In this document: in pieces, positions 1-6,282 of the stretch
How the letters are laid out: each line of letters starts with the position of its first letter
Position numbering within the stretch: position 1 is the stretch's first letter
Source: an uncultured Collinsella sp.
Lineage (GTDB): Bacteria > Actinomycetota > Coriobacteriia > Coriobacteriales > Coriobacteriaceae
Reading direction: 5' to 3'
DNA: 7,911 nt
Assembly (NCBI GenBank): GCA_900553475.1
Contig: USEF01000072.1
Location: 1-7,911, forward strand
Position numbers and translations under genes: made by a program
The notes under the pieces: model-generated
Told to the model about the DNA's origin: nothing
Database searches by the model: none
What the model saw: the letters and a program-made list of their open reading frames with translations, nothing else

Positions 1-33
1 CGCCCCGGTGACGGCGGCGGCAAGCGCAAGTAA
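1..33 (+). CDS. 3' end of an upstream gene (last 10 codons)
   Basis: An open frame runs in from the left edge and ends in TAA at 31-33, giving the tail RPGDGGGKRK. A glycine-rich run ending in basic residues is a common disordered protein tail. The strong terminator that follows at 68-100 supports a gene ending here. Another frame stays open to a TAG at 50-52, so the frame choice rests mainly on the plausible tail. Nothing can be said about function from ten residues. Confidence 0.5.
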   Translation, partial: RPGDGGGKRK

Positions 34-67
34 CATACGCATCGCCCGCTAGAGCGAGGTGAACCAA

Positions 68-103
68 GGGCCCCGAGCAACTACGTTCGGGGCCCTTTTT
101 GTT
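68..103 (+). terminator. Rho-independent terminator of the upstream gene
   Basis: A perfect 9-bp stem, GGGCCCCGA (68-76) with TCGGGGCCC (87-95), closes a 10-nt loop. It is followed directly by TTTTTGTTT (96-103). This is a textbook intrinsic terminator about 35 bases after the stop codon at 31-33. It insulates the region to the right from upstream transcription. Confidence 0.93.
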
Positions 104-207
104 TGCCGTATCCGATTGCTAGTTCAAATGTGATTTCCTTGGGAATGCATCTAGAGGATGCCGTGGGCCTGTTTCCTGCCATGCGGCAATGGGTCCCATG
201 GGGTGCG

Positions 208-444
208 CCGTGCATTTTTTGGAGTATTCTGCAGTTCGAGTTGTCTGCATATGATTCGACGTCGCCAACGGTGGCCTTCTGATATCCCTGGCGAGCGTTC
301 TGAGTCAGATTTCGCCGTTTTCCGGAGCAGGGGCGCGTCATTCTCGCCATGTCGGGACTTAGAATGATACGGCGCCCTACAGTTTTGCCCACCCGCGGCG
401 GTGCTGGCGTGGTTACGTTGCAGAATACTCCGTTTTTTGCACGG
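208..444. repeat. MITE-like element bounded by 26-bp imperfect inverted repeats
   Basis: Reading inward from each end gives the same pattern: CCGTGCA, six bases, then GGAGTATTCTGCA (208-233 on the plus strand, 419-444 on the minus strand). The 7-mer and 13-mer are identical in both copies. The six-base spacer differs (TTTTTT against AAAAAC) but keeps its length. The 185 bases between the arms hold no convincing gene, only a bulged hairpin at 332-376. This is the layout of a small non-autonomous element or a dispersed intergenic repeat. I see no clear target-site duplication: the flanks read GCG on the left and GCC on the right. A pair of protein-binding sites is the alternative. Confidence 0.5.
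332..376 (+). other. Bulged hairpin near the centre of the inverted-repeat element
   Basis: TCATTCT (338-344) pairs perfectly with AGAATGA (361-367) across a 16-nt loop. After a small bulge, GGCGC (332-336) pairs with GCGCC (372-376). That gives 12 base pairs in two blocks. There is no T-tract, so it is not an ordinary terminator. It may be the folded core of the 208-444 element. Confidence 0.35.
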
Positions 445-657
445 GCCAGGATGGGGTACCTCAGGAGAACACAGCGGTATCCCGTAAATATATACAATCT
501 GTACCGGGAATTATGCAAATCGAAAAGGCGGGCAGTATGGGTTGGTGTATCGGGCTGCCTGGCGCACCAAAACGGGGAGCTCCCCCATGCGCCGTATACT
601 CTGTCTGAATGTGAAAACGGCTTGACGCGTTGCCAGGCGTAGGGGGAGGGTGCCTCG
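445..657 (+). promoter_or_regulatory. Leader and probable promoter region of the ferredoxin-flavodoxin gene
   Basis: No credible gene lies here. An AT-rich island at 484-498 contains TATACA and TACAAT, which resemble a -10 box, but I find no matching -35. Downstream sequence is rich in self-complementary segments: TTGGTG (542-547) with CACCAA (565-570), the 12-bp palindrome GGGGAGCTCCCC (574-585), and GCCTGGC (557-563) with GCCAGGC (632-638). The last arm lies just upstream of the purine-rich ribosome binding site AGGGGGAGGG (641-650), so folding could affect translation. I do not recognise a known riboswitch class. Confidence 0.35.
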
Positions 658-1419
658 ATGAGCGTATTCGAAATTGTGTTTAGTCCGATGGGTGGAACGC
701 AGAAGGTGTCTGGCCTTGTGGCCGGGGCACTGGGCAAGAATACCGTTACCGTCGATCTGACCGATAGCGGGCTAGATTTCAGCGCTGTCTCGATGACTGA
801 GGACGACGTGGACGTAATCTCTGTGCCAGCGTATGCCGGTAGAATCCCGGCTGTGGTGGCTGACCGGTTGGGCATGGTACGCGGCAACGGGGCTCGGGCT
901 GTTTTGGTTTGTGTATACGGAAACCGCGCGTTTGAGGACACGCTCGTAGAGCTGGAGGACGTTGCGAAGCATGCGGGATTCCGGGTGATCGCGGCAGTTG
1001 CAGCCATTGCAGAACATTCCATTGCGCGACAGTTTGCTGCCGGTCGTCCGGATGCGCAGGATGCGGCGCAGCTCGCAGAGTTTGCGCAGCAAATTCAGCA
1101 AAAGCTGTTGGCTGAGGATACATCCGAGCCCTCTATTCCCGGTAATCGTCCTTATAAACAAGCCGGAGGTCACCGCATGGCACCCGAGGCAACAGAGGAT
1201 TGCGTCTCCTGCGGTGCATGCGCCGCGGCGTGCCCCGTTTGTGCTATCGACAAGGGTGACCCCAAGCGAGCAGCTGGCGAGGCGTGCATCTCCTGCATGC
1301 GCTGCATTGCCGTATGTCCGCGAGGCGCTCGTAAGCTTGATCCCAACAAGCTATCCGCTGTTTCCCAGATGCTGAGCAAGGTTTGCGTCGTGCGGAAGGA
1401 ATGCGAGCTCTTTATCTAG
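658..1419 (+). CDS. Flavodoxin-fold / double 4Fe-4S ferredoxin fusion (EFR1-type)
   Basis: A 253-residue protein of two parts. The first ~160 residues look like a flavodoxin fold: the N-terminus EIVFSPMGGTQKV (5-17) carries a phosphate-binding SPMGGT loop (9-14), and a VYGNRAFEDTL stretch follows mid-domain. The C-terminus has two 4Fe-4S motifs, Cys182/185/188/192-Pro and Cys210/213/216/220-Pro, as in bacterial 2[4Fe-4S] ferredoxins. Such EFR1-family proteins are cytosolic electron carriers of anaerobes. The physiological partner is usually unknown and cannot be read here. The ATG at 658 is chosen because AGGGGGAGGG lies 7 bases upstream and the flavodoxin signature starts at once. No signal peptide or membrane segment is seen. 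The gene is monocistronic here, followed by 375 non-coding bases. Confidence 0.9.
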   Translation: MSVFEIVFSPMGGTQKVSGLVAGALGKNTVTVDLTDSGLDFSAVSMTEDDVDVISVPAYAGRIPAVVADRLGMVRGNGARAVLVCVYGNRAFEDTLVELEDVAKHAGFRVIAAVAAIAEHSIARQFAAGRPDAQDAAQLAEFAQQIQQKLLAEDTSEPSIPGNRPYKQAGGHRMAPEATEDCVSCGACAAACPVCAIDKGDPKRAAGEACISCMRCIAVCPRGARKLDPNKLSAVSQMLSKVCVVRKECELFI

Positions 1420-1430
1420 CGCATACGAAA

Positions 1431-1579
1431 TTGGTGCAATGGGACCAGGTTAATCTGCACCAACCTGGTGCAAACAAACCTGTCCCCAATGCACCAGAGT
1501 GCAAACAAACCTGTCCCCAATGCACCAGAGTGAGGAGTGTCCCCGAGTGCCGGCAGAAAAGGAACGTCCCTAAGTGCCG
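1431..1579. repeat. Cluster of REP-like repeats (five related units, one inverted)
   Basis: Two perfect 31-bp tandem copies lie at 1468-1498 and 1499-1529, each containing CTGTCCCCAATGCACCAGA. Upstream, 1431-1461 carries a related unit in the opposite orientation (TTGGTGCAATGGGACC). The junction forms a perfect 8-bp hairpin, ACCAGGTT (1444-1451) with AACCTGGT (1462-1469). Downstream come two degenerate units 27 bases apart, 1534-1552 and 1561-1579, matching at 15 of 19 positions around GTCCC and AGTGCCG. All five share a GTCCC core followed by a GCACC or GTGCC core. The unit length is not a multiple of three and the frames look non-coding. The pattern recalls palindromic repeats mobilised by RAYT (IS200-like) transposases, but no such gene is in the window. 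Confidence 0.7.
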
Positions 1580-1582
1580 CTT

Positions 1583-1613
1583 AAATACCGTTTATCGATG
1601 AAAAAATACCGTT
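1583..1613 (+). promoter_or_regulatory. Possible operator: 10-bp direct repeat 21 bases apart
   Basis: AAATACCGTT occurs at 1583-1592 and again at 1604-1613. The 21-base period is two turns of the helix, which places both copies on one face of the DNA. The palindrome ACCGGT (1615-1620) follows. This lies just upstream of the likely promoter region of the PTS operon. Binding by a transcription factor is inference only. Confidence 0.3.
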
Positions 1614-1620
1614 CACCGGT

Positions 1621-1665
1621 CATAATGATTATTCTGGCTTTGTTGTTACCTACAATAGCCCCCGT
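1621..1665 (+). promoter_or_regulatory. Candidate promoter region of the alpha-glucoside PTS operon
   Basis: This AT-rich stretch sits between the repeat cluster and the leader hairpins. It holds two -10-like hexamers, CATAAT (1621-1626) and TACAAT (1651-1656). Neither has a good -35 at the usual spacing, so the exact start is undecided. If TACAAT is used, transcription would begin near 1663, about 20 bases before the first leader hairpin, as is usual for RAT-controlled operons. The choice of this region rests on context. Confidence 0.3.
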
Positions 1666-1681
1666 AAAAAGAAATGCGGAA

Positions 1682-1714
1682 GGTTACCGAGTCCCCTCGG
1701 ACGTGGGCCTAACC
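1682..1714 (+). promoter_or_regulatory. RAT-like antiterminator hairpin in the PTS operon leader
   Basis: GGTTA (1682-1686) pairs with TAACC (1710-1714), and CCGAG (1687-1691) pairs with CTCGG (1696-1700) over a four-base TCCC loop. The 3' side has a nine-base unpaired stretch (1701-1709). Size (33 nt), two stacked stems and overlap with the following terminator match the architecture of ribonucleic antiterminators bound by LicT/BglG proteins, one of which is encoded at 2326-3180. The classical RAT sequence of the Bacillus and E. coli sites is not matched, so the assignment rests on structure and context. Confidence 0.45.
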
Positions 1715-1776
1715 AAAGTCTTTGATCGCGAGCGCCTCAATGGGCGCATTCGATTGATTTTGGTTGGGCTATATTT
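1707..1776 (+). terminator. Leader terminator hairpin competing with the RAT-like hairpin
   Basis: GCCTAACCAAAGTC (1707-1720) pairs with GATTTTGGTTGGGC (1756-1769) over 14 positions, two of them G-U. Inside it, GATCG (1724-1728) pairs with CGATT (1751-1755), and GCGCC (1732-1736) with GGCGC (1743-1747). TATATTT follows at 1770-1776, a weak U-rich tail. The 5' arm uses 1710-1714, the same bases that close the hairpin at 1682-1714, so only one structure can form. The ribosome binding site (1779-1785) follows ten bases after the stem, so an effect on translation is also possible. Confidence 0.55.
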
Positions 1777-1794
1777 ATGAAGGGACATGCCACC

Positions 1795-2307
1795 ATGGGT
1801 TTCTTTTCTCGCCTGATGGGCGGTTCGGATAAGCAGACGACTGCGGCTTCCAAGTTCGAAATCCTCGCTCCCGTTTCCGGCGAGCTTGTTCATCTAGAAA
1901 ATACCAATGACCCCGCTTTTAGCAGCCGTGCGGTGGGCGATGGCGTTGCCGTGGTTCCCCAAGAGGGAACAGTGTGCGCTCCTGTTTCCGGCACCGTCGC
2001 GGCGCTGTTTCCGACTGAGCACGCGCTGGGCATCATGTCCGACGACAGCTCTGCTCAGGTGATGCTGCATATCGGAATCGACACTGTTAAGCTTGAGGGC
2101 AAGGGCTTCCATGCGCTTGTTGCCCAGGGTGATCATGTCGACGCGGGCCAGCCCCTCGTCGAGGTCGATTTCGACGCGGTCCGCGCCGCCGGCTTCGATC
2201 CCACGGTCTTCGTTATCGTGTGCGAGCGTTCGGAGAACTCGACTCTTCGTGAGCATGCTTCCGGCCCTGTTGCTGTTAAAGAGCCTGTCGTCTGGCTTTC
2301 CGAGTAA
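1795..2307 (+). CDS. PTS glucose-family IIA component (IIA-Glc / Crr-like)
   Basis: A 170-residue cytosolic phosphocarrier of the glucose/alpha-glucoside PTS. It takes phosphate from HPr and passes it to a IIB domain, here most likely that of the permease at 3280-4896, which has no IIA domain of its own. The family fold is clear: ILAPVSGELVHL (23-34), VCAPVSGTV (60-68), TEHALGI (74-80) with catalytic His76, and VMLHIGIDTVKLEGKGF (89-105) with the phosphorylated His92. Length equals that of free-standing IIA(Glc). An in-frame ATG lies at 1777, but the ATG at 1795 is preferred: GAAGGGA (1779-1785) sits nine bases before it and overlaps the earlier codon. First gene of the operon, downstream of the antitermination-type leader. 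The precise sugar is inferred from neighbours. Confidence 0.93.
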   Translation: MGFFSRLMGGSDKQTTAASKFEILAPVSGELVHLENTNDPAFSSRAVGDGVAVVPQEGTVCAPVSGTVAALFPTEHALGIMSDDSSAQVMLHIGIDTVKLEGKGFHALVAQGDHVDAGQPLVEVDFDAVRAAGFDPTVFVIVCERSENSTLREHASGPVAVKEPVVWLSE

Positions 2308-2325
2308 ATTCTTGTGGTGGGTACC

Positions 2326-3180
2326 GTGGTTATCAAGCGAGTTTTTAACAACAACGTCGCAATGGTCACTTCGGACGATGGCTCCGAGCTCATCGTCATC
2401 GGTCGAGGCCTCTGCTTTGGCCGTCATGCCGGCGATGCCATCGACGAGACGTCGATCGAAAAGACCTACGCGTTGCAGGAGGGAACTTCTCAGGATTCGC
2501 GTACGATTGACCGCTTGGCACATCTTTTGGAGTCCATCCCCACCGTCAACCTCGTGATTTCCGAGGAAATCGTTCAGATGCTTCGTCGAGAACTCAATGT
2601 CGACATCAACGATAAGATTCTCATCGCTCTCGCAGACCATATCAGCCTTGCTTTGGAGCGCGAGCGCAAGGGCGTCCCCTGTGAGAATCCGTTGCTGCTC
2701 GAGATCCAGCAGTTCTATCGCAAGGAGTATGCGCTTGCGGGCCGTGCGCTGCAGATTATCAAGGAGTACATGGGCATCCAGATGAGCGAGGAGGAGCAGG
2801 GTTTCATTACCTTGCATATCGTCAACGCCACCATGCCGCAGCGCTCTGACCGCCTGATTGTTTCGGTCCAGCTTGTTCGCGACGTGCTCGCGATTGTTTC
2901 CAAGCGCTATGCTACGACCCTCGATGACACCTCGCTGCCTTACGAACGTTTCGTTCGTCACCTGCAGTTTTTCGCACAGCGAGCGCTCGATCCTACGGCT
3001 GGACAAATCAACGGAGACGCGCTGTTCCGAATCGATGAAACGGCGTATCCGTGCGCATTTTCGTGCGCGGACGCCATAGCCGCCCACTTGTCGTCTACCT
3101 ATAACGTTGTCGTTACCGATGCCGAGAAGAGCTATCTCGCATATCACATTGTTAACCTGCTTGGAGAACCTGGTCTCTAG
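2326..3180 (+). CDS. LicT/BglG-family PRD transcription antiterminator
   Basis: An RNA-binding antiterminator regulated by the PTS. Residues 1-58 form the RNA-binding (CAT) domain, with NNNV (8-11), GRGLCF (26-31) and IEK (44-46). Two PTS regulation domains follow and keep all four phosphorylatable histidines: His105 (LADHISLAL) and His164 (TLHIVNA) in PRD1, His212 (RHLQFF) and His274 (YHIVNLL) in PRD2. In this family, PTS components phosphorylate these residues to report sugar flux and carbon status, and the active dimer binds a RAT hairpin to prevent termination. The likely target is the leader at 1682-1776. The start is uncertain. GTG 2326 matches the usual MxIxKVxNNN beginning, while GTG 2314 would add four residues. 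Neither has a good ribosome binding site, so coupling to the IIA gene, 6-18 bases upstream, is likely. Confidence 0.92.
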   Translation: MVIKRVFNNNVAMVTSDDGSELIVIGRGLCFGRHAGDAIDETSIEKTYALQEGTSQDSRTIDRLAHLLESIPTVNLVISEEIVQMLRRELNVDINDKILIALADHISLALERERKGVPCENPLLLEIQQFYRKEYALAGRALQIIKEYMGIQMSEEEQGFITLHIVNATMPQRSDRLIVSVQLVRDVLAIVSKRYATTLDDTSLPYERFVRHLQFFAQRALDPTAGQINGDALFRIDETAYPCAFSCADAIAAHLSSTYNVVVTDAEKSYLAYHIVNLLGEPGL

Positions 3181-3279
3181 GCATAACGTGCCCACACATC
3201 GATTGATATAAGGCAAGGCTCACGGTCTTGTCCAGGGCACATCTGTCTTAATTTGCGGAAAAGGAAGGGGAGTACCGCT
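3181..3279 (+). promoter_or_regulatory. 99-base spacer before the permease gene
   Basis: This is the largest gap inside the operon. GTGCCC (3188-3193) is complementary to GGGCAC (3235-3240), and between them CAAG (3214-3217) can pair with CTTG (3227-3230). There is no T-tract, so I do not call a terminator. GGAAGGGGAG (3263-3272) is a strong ribosome binding site for the permease ATG at 3280. An internal promoter or RNA-processing site is possible but not shown. Confidence 0.3.
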
Positions 3280-4896
3280 ATGACCGCAAAAAAGAAGTTC
3301 AATTTCAAAGCGCCGTTGGAGGTGTTCGCGAAGTCGATCGTCCAGCCGATGATGTATCTCTCGGTTGCCGGCATCCTGCTCATTGTGGGCATCATTCTGA
3401 CCAACAAGACCATTTGCGCTTTGGTCCCCGTACTGGGCTCCGGTCCGTTCCAGCTTGTGGGCGCCGTTGTCTACCAGTCGCTGATGTTTATCATCAACAA
3501 CCTCTCGATTCTGTTCTGCGTGGGTATCGCCGGCGCCATGGCAAAGAAGAACAAGGGCCATGCTTCGCTGATTGCCCTGATGTCGTTCTTCCTGTTCCTG
3601 CAGGCTAACAACATCGTGCTCAACGCCACCGGCTCTCTTGCCGATGCGAGCGGCATGCTCGGTCTTACCGGAACCGGCCAGGCCACCGTTATGGGCATTC
3701 AGGTGCTCGATACCGGCGTGTTCGGCGGCATCATTCTCGGTTGCATCACCGGTACCGTGTTCAACAAGTACTCGAACAAGCAGTTCCCCATTGCCCTTTC
3801 GATGTTCTCGGGCGTTCGCTTCCCGTTCCTGATCATGATCATCATTTCCTGGATCATGGGCGCTGGCTTCTGCATCGTTTGGCCTCCGGTTCAGGGCGCC
3901 ATCTCCTCCGTTGCCGGCATCATTAAGGAGTCGGGCAACATCGGTCTGTTTATCTACGGCATGCTCAACAAGCTGCTCGTTCCCACCGGTCTGCACCACC
4001 TCATCTACACCCCGTTCCAGTTCTCCGATGTGGGTGGCACCCTGACGCTGGGCGATCAGGTTATCGCCGGCGCCTACCCCATCCGTGTTGCCGAGATGGC
4101 AATGACGGGCCAGCCCTTCTCCGATAGCACCTACTTCAACAGCTACACCTTCAACAACCTGTGGCCCTACATCGGCATCGGTCTCGCCTTTATCTTCACC
4201 GCTTACAAGGGGAACAAGGATAAGACCAAGGCCGTTATCATCCCGCTGATCATCACCGCCGTGCTCTCCTGCGTGACCGAGCCCATGGACTTCCTCTTTG
4301 TCTTTGCCGCTCCCGTGCTCTTTGTCGTTCACTCGGTTCTTTCCGGTATCTTCCTGGTCCTGCTCAAGGTTCTCTCCGTGCCCGCTTCGACTGCAGGCGG
4401 CATCATCAACATCGTGGTTTCCAACCTGGTCCTCGGTGTCGACAAGACCAACTGGCCGGTTATGCTGGTGCTTGGAGTCGTCAACGCCGCTCTGTACTTC
4501 TTCCTCTTCACCTTCCTTATTAAGAAGCTCAACCTCCACACGCCTGGTCGCGAGGAAGAGTCCGAGCTCGCCGAGTCCGTTGCCGAGGGCGAGGCCGCCG
4601 CGTCTGTCGCGGTGAAGCAGGGCGCCGTTGCCGCGGCTCCCGCAGAGGGCGTCGATGCAGGTATTGCCGACCTGGTCGCAGGTCTTGGCGGCAAGGACAA
4701 CATCGAGGAGCTCGAGAACTGCTTTACGCGTCTCCGCGTGAACGTTAAGAACCCGGACCTCATCAATGAGGACCTCATCAACCACGTGCCCAACAGCGGC
4801 ATCAACCGCAACGGCAATAATATCCAGATCATCTTTGGCATGAAGGTCGCCGAGATGCGCGACAAGGTCGAAAACGCAATTGAGAAGGAGCAGTAA
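3280..4896 (+). CDS. PTS alpha-glucoside-type permease, IIC-IIB fusion
   Basis: A 538-residue inner-membrane sugar permease of the PTS glucose superfamily. Residues ~10-425 are a hydrophobic IIC domain with long membrane segments. They carry the family's LLVPTGLHH (232-240) and the TEPMDF stretch (333-338), where Glu334 is in the usual sugar-binding position. An Ala/Glu-rich linker (~430-460) leads to a C-terminal IIB domain with the phosphorylation site ENCFTRLRV, Cys481. No IIA domain is fused, which fits the separate IIA at 1795-2307. The domain order and the GH4 partner three bases downstream point to the alpha-glucoside subgroup (maltose-like disaccharides), an inference. The ATG at 3280 is preferred over an in-frame TTG at 3253 because of the strong ribosome binding site at 3263-3272. 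Transport phosphorylates the sugar at C6. Confidence 0.93.
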   Translation: MTAKKKFNFKAPLEVFAKSIVQPMMYLSVAGILLIVGIILTNKTICALVPVLGSGPFQLVGAVVYQSLMFIINNLSILFCVGIAGAMAKKNKGHASLIALMSFFLFLQANNIVLNATGSLADASGMLGLTGTGQATVMGIQVLDTGVFGGIILGCITGTVFNKYSNKQFPIALSMFSGVRFPFLIMIIISWIMGAGFCIVWPPVQGAISSVAGIIKESGNIGLFIYGMLNKLLVPTGLHHLIYTPFQFSDVGGTLTLGDQVIAGAYPIRVAEMAMTGQPFSDSTYFNSYTFNNLWPYIGIGLAFIFTAYKGNKDKTKAVIIPLIITAVLSCVTEPMDFLFVFAAPVLFVVHSVLSGIFLVLLKVLSVPASTAGGIINIVVSNLVLGVDKTNWPVMLVLGVVNAALYFFLFTFLIKKLNLHTPGREEESELAESVAEGEAAASVAVKQGAVAAAPAEGVDAGIADLVAGLGGKDNIEELENCFTRLRVNVKNPDLINEDLINHVPNSGINRNGNNIQIIFGMKVAEMRDKVENAIEKEQ

Positions 4897-4899
4897 ACA

Positions 4900-6282
4900 A
4901 TGATCATTACTCTGTGTGGTGGCGGATCCACCTTTACCCCCGGCATCGTCAAGTCCATCGCCCTGCGCAAGGACGAGCTCGACGTTGACGAGATTCGTCT
5001 GTACGACATCAACGAGGAGCGCCAGCGCAAGGTCGGCGTGCTCGTGGACTGGATTTTGCACGAGGACCTCGGCCTGGACATCAAGCTCACGGTGACCACC
5101 GACAAAAAGACGGCTTTTACCGACGCGAGCTTCGTGTTTGCCCAGATGCGCGTGGGCGGCTACGCCATGCGCGAGCAGGACGAGAAGATTCCGCTGCGTC
5201 ACGGCTGCGTGGGCCAGGAGACTTGCGGTTGCGGCGGCCTTGCCTACGGCATGCGCACCATCTTCCCCATGGTCGAGCTGATCGATGACGTTGAGAAGTA
5301 CGCCAAGAAGGATTACTGGATTCTCAACTACTCCAACCCTGCTGCCATCGTCTCCGAGGGCTGCCGTGTGCTGCGTCCCAACGCTCGCATCATCAACATC
5401 TGCGACATGCCGATCGCGATCATCGACGTGGTTTGCGCCGCGCTCGATATCGACAAGAAGGATGTCGAGTACGATTACTTTGGCCTCAACCACTTTGGTT
5501 GGTTCACCTCGATCCGCCACAAGGGCGAGGAGGTGCTCCCGCAGCTGCGCGAGTACATCAAGGAGCACCAGATCCTGCTGCCCGACTCTTACCTCAAGGG
5601 CATGGGCTCGCTCATGGCAAAGAAGCCCGAGGAGGCCGTCGACGAGCACCCCGAGCAGAACCGCCACACCAAGGGCAGCTGGTACTACGTCTGGAAGGGC
5701 GAGTACGAGATCATGGAGTGCTTCCCGGAGTACCTGCCCAACACGTATCTGAACTACTACCTGCAGCAGAAGGAGTTCGTCGAGCACTCCAACCCCGAGC
5801 GCACCCGTGCTAACGAGGTTGAGGAGACGCGTGAGAAGAACCTCTTTGATGGTATCGACCATTACGAGAAGACGGGCGAGATCGACGAGAGCACGTTCTA
5901 TGCGGGCAGCCACGGCGACTGGATTGCCGATCTGGCTATCGCTCTGAAGAACGACACCAAGCAGCGCTTCCTGGTCATTTGCGAGAACAAGGGCGCCATC
6001 CCCAACATGCCCTACGACGCTATGGTCGAGCTGCCTGCCTACATTGGCAAGAACGGCCCCGAGGTCATCAGCCGCGACAACATTCCGCTGTTCCAGCAGG
6101 GCCTCATGATGCAGCAGCTGAACTCCGAGAAGCTCATTGTCGAGGCTACGATCGAGGGTTCGTACGAGAAGGCGCTTAAGGCCTTTACGCTCAACAAGAC
6201 CGTGCCGTCGATGAAGGTCGCCAAGGAGGTTCTCGACGACATGATCGAGGCCAACAAGGGTTACTGGCCCGAGCTTAAGTAA
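4900..6282 (+). CDS. 6-phospho-alpha-glucosidase, glycoside hydrolase family 4
   Basis: A 460-residue cytosolic enzyme that hydrolyses 6-phospho-alpha-glucosides such as maltose 6-phosphate, giving glucose 6-phosphate and the second sugar. GH4 enzymes use NAD+ and a divalent metal in a redox-elimination mechanism. The N-terminal dinucleotide-binding loop CGGGSTFTPG (6-15), GQET (105-108), NYSNP (143-147) and GLNHFGW (195-201, His198 a likely metal ligand) are present. CDMP (168-171) is diagnostic: alpha-specific phosphoglucosidases have CDMP where the beta enzymes have CNVP. Length is close to that of GlvA/MalH proteins. The start lies three bases after the permease stop, and its ribosome binding site AAGGAG (4885-4890) is inside the permease gene, so the two are translationally coupled. 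A strong terminator follows. Activity on sucrose isomers is possible. Confidence 0.95.
   Translation: MIITLCGGGSTFTPGIVKSIALRKDELDVDEIRLYDINEERQRKVGVLVDWILHEDLGLDIKLTVTTDKKTAFTDASFVFAQMRVGGYAMREQDEKIPLRHGCVGQETCGCGGLAYGMRTIFPMVELIDDVEKYAKKDYWILNYSNPAAIVSEGCRVLRPNARIINICDMPIAIIDVVCAALDIDKKDVEYDYFGLNHFGWFTSIRHKGEEVLPQLREYIKEHQILLPDSYLKGMGSLMAKKPEEAVDEHPEQNRHTKGSWYYVWKGEYEIMECFPEYLPNTYLNYYLQQKEFVEHSNPERTRANEVEETREKNLFDGIDHYEKTGEIDESTFYAGSHGDWIADLAIALKNDTKQRFLVICENKGAIPNMPYDAMVELPAYIGKNGPEVISRDNIPLFQQGLMMQQLNSEKLIVEATIEGSYEKALKAFTLNKTVPSMKVAKEVLDDMIEANKGYWPELK

Noticed and set aside
622..627. TTGACG as a -35 box for the gene at 658
   Set aside because: No -10 box lies at proper spacing, and the start of transcription would fall beyond the ribosome binding site.
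349..642. A 97-codon open frame on the plus strand (and a 69-codon one at 158-367)
   Set aside because: No ribosome binding site, no domain, and they run through the inverted-repeat element and leader hairpins. A short unknown protein cannot be fully excluded.
81..1022. A 313-codon open frame on the minus strand across the intergenic region and the EFR1-type gene
   Set aside because: It crosses the upstream terminator, the inverted-repeat element and half of a well-supported gene. The product is Ser/Thr-rich without motifs.
1468..1529. A CRISPR array
   Set aside because: The two 31-bp copies are adjacent with no spacers, and the related units are degenerate and one is inverted.
1383..1601. 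A 72-codon open frame over the repeat cluster
   Set aside because: Its product merely translates the 31-bp tandem repeats in shifting frames and starts inside the EFR1-type gene.
1636..1660. GTTGTTACCTACAATAGCC as a classical RAT site
   Set aside because: It shares GTTAC with known RATs and can form a small hairpin, but the conserved stem and 3' part are missing and it does not overlap the terminator stem. The hairpin at 1682-1714 fits better.
1894..3216. A 440-codon open frame on the minus strand
   Set aside because: Antisense to the IIA and antiterminator genes, both of which have clear catalytic residues. No recognisable domain or ribosome binding site.
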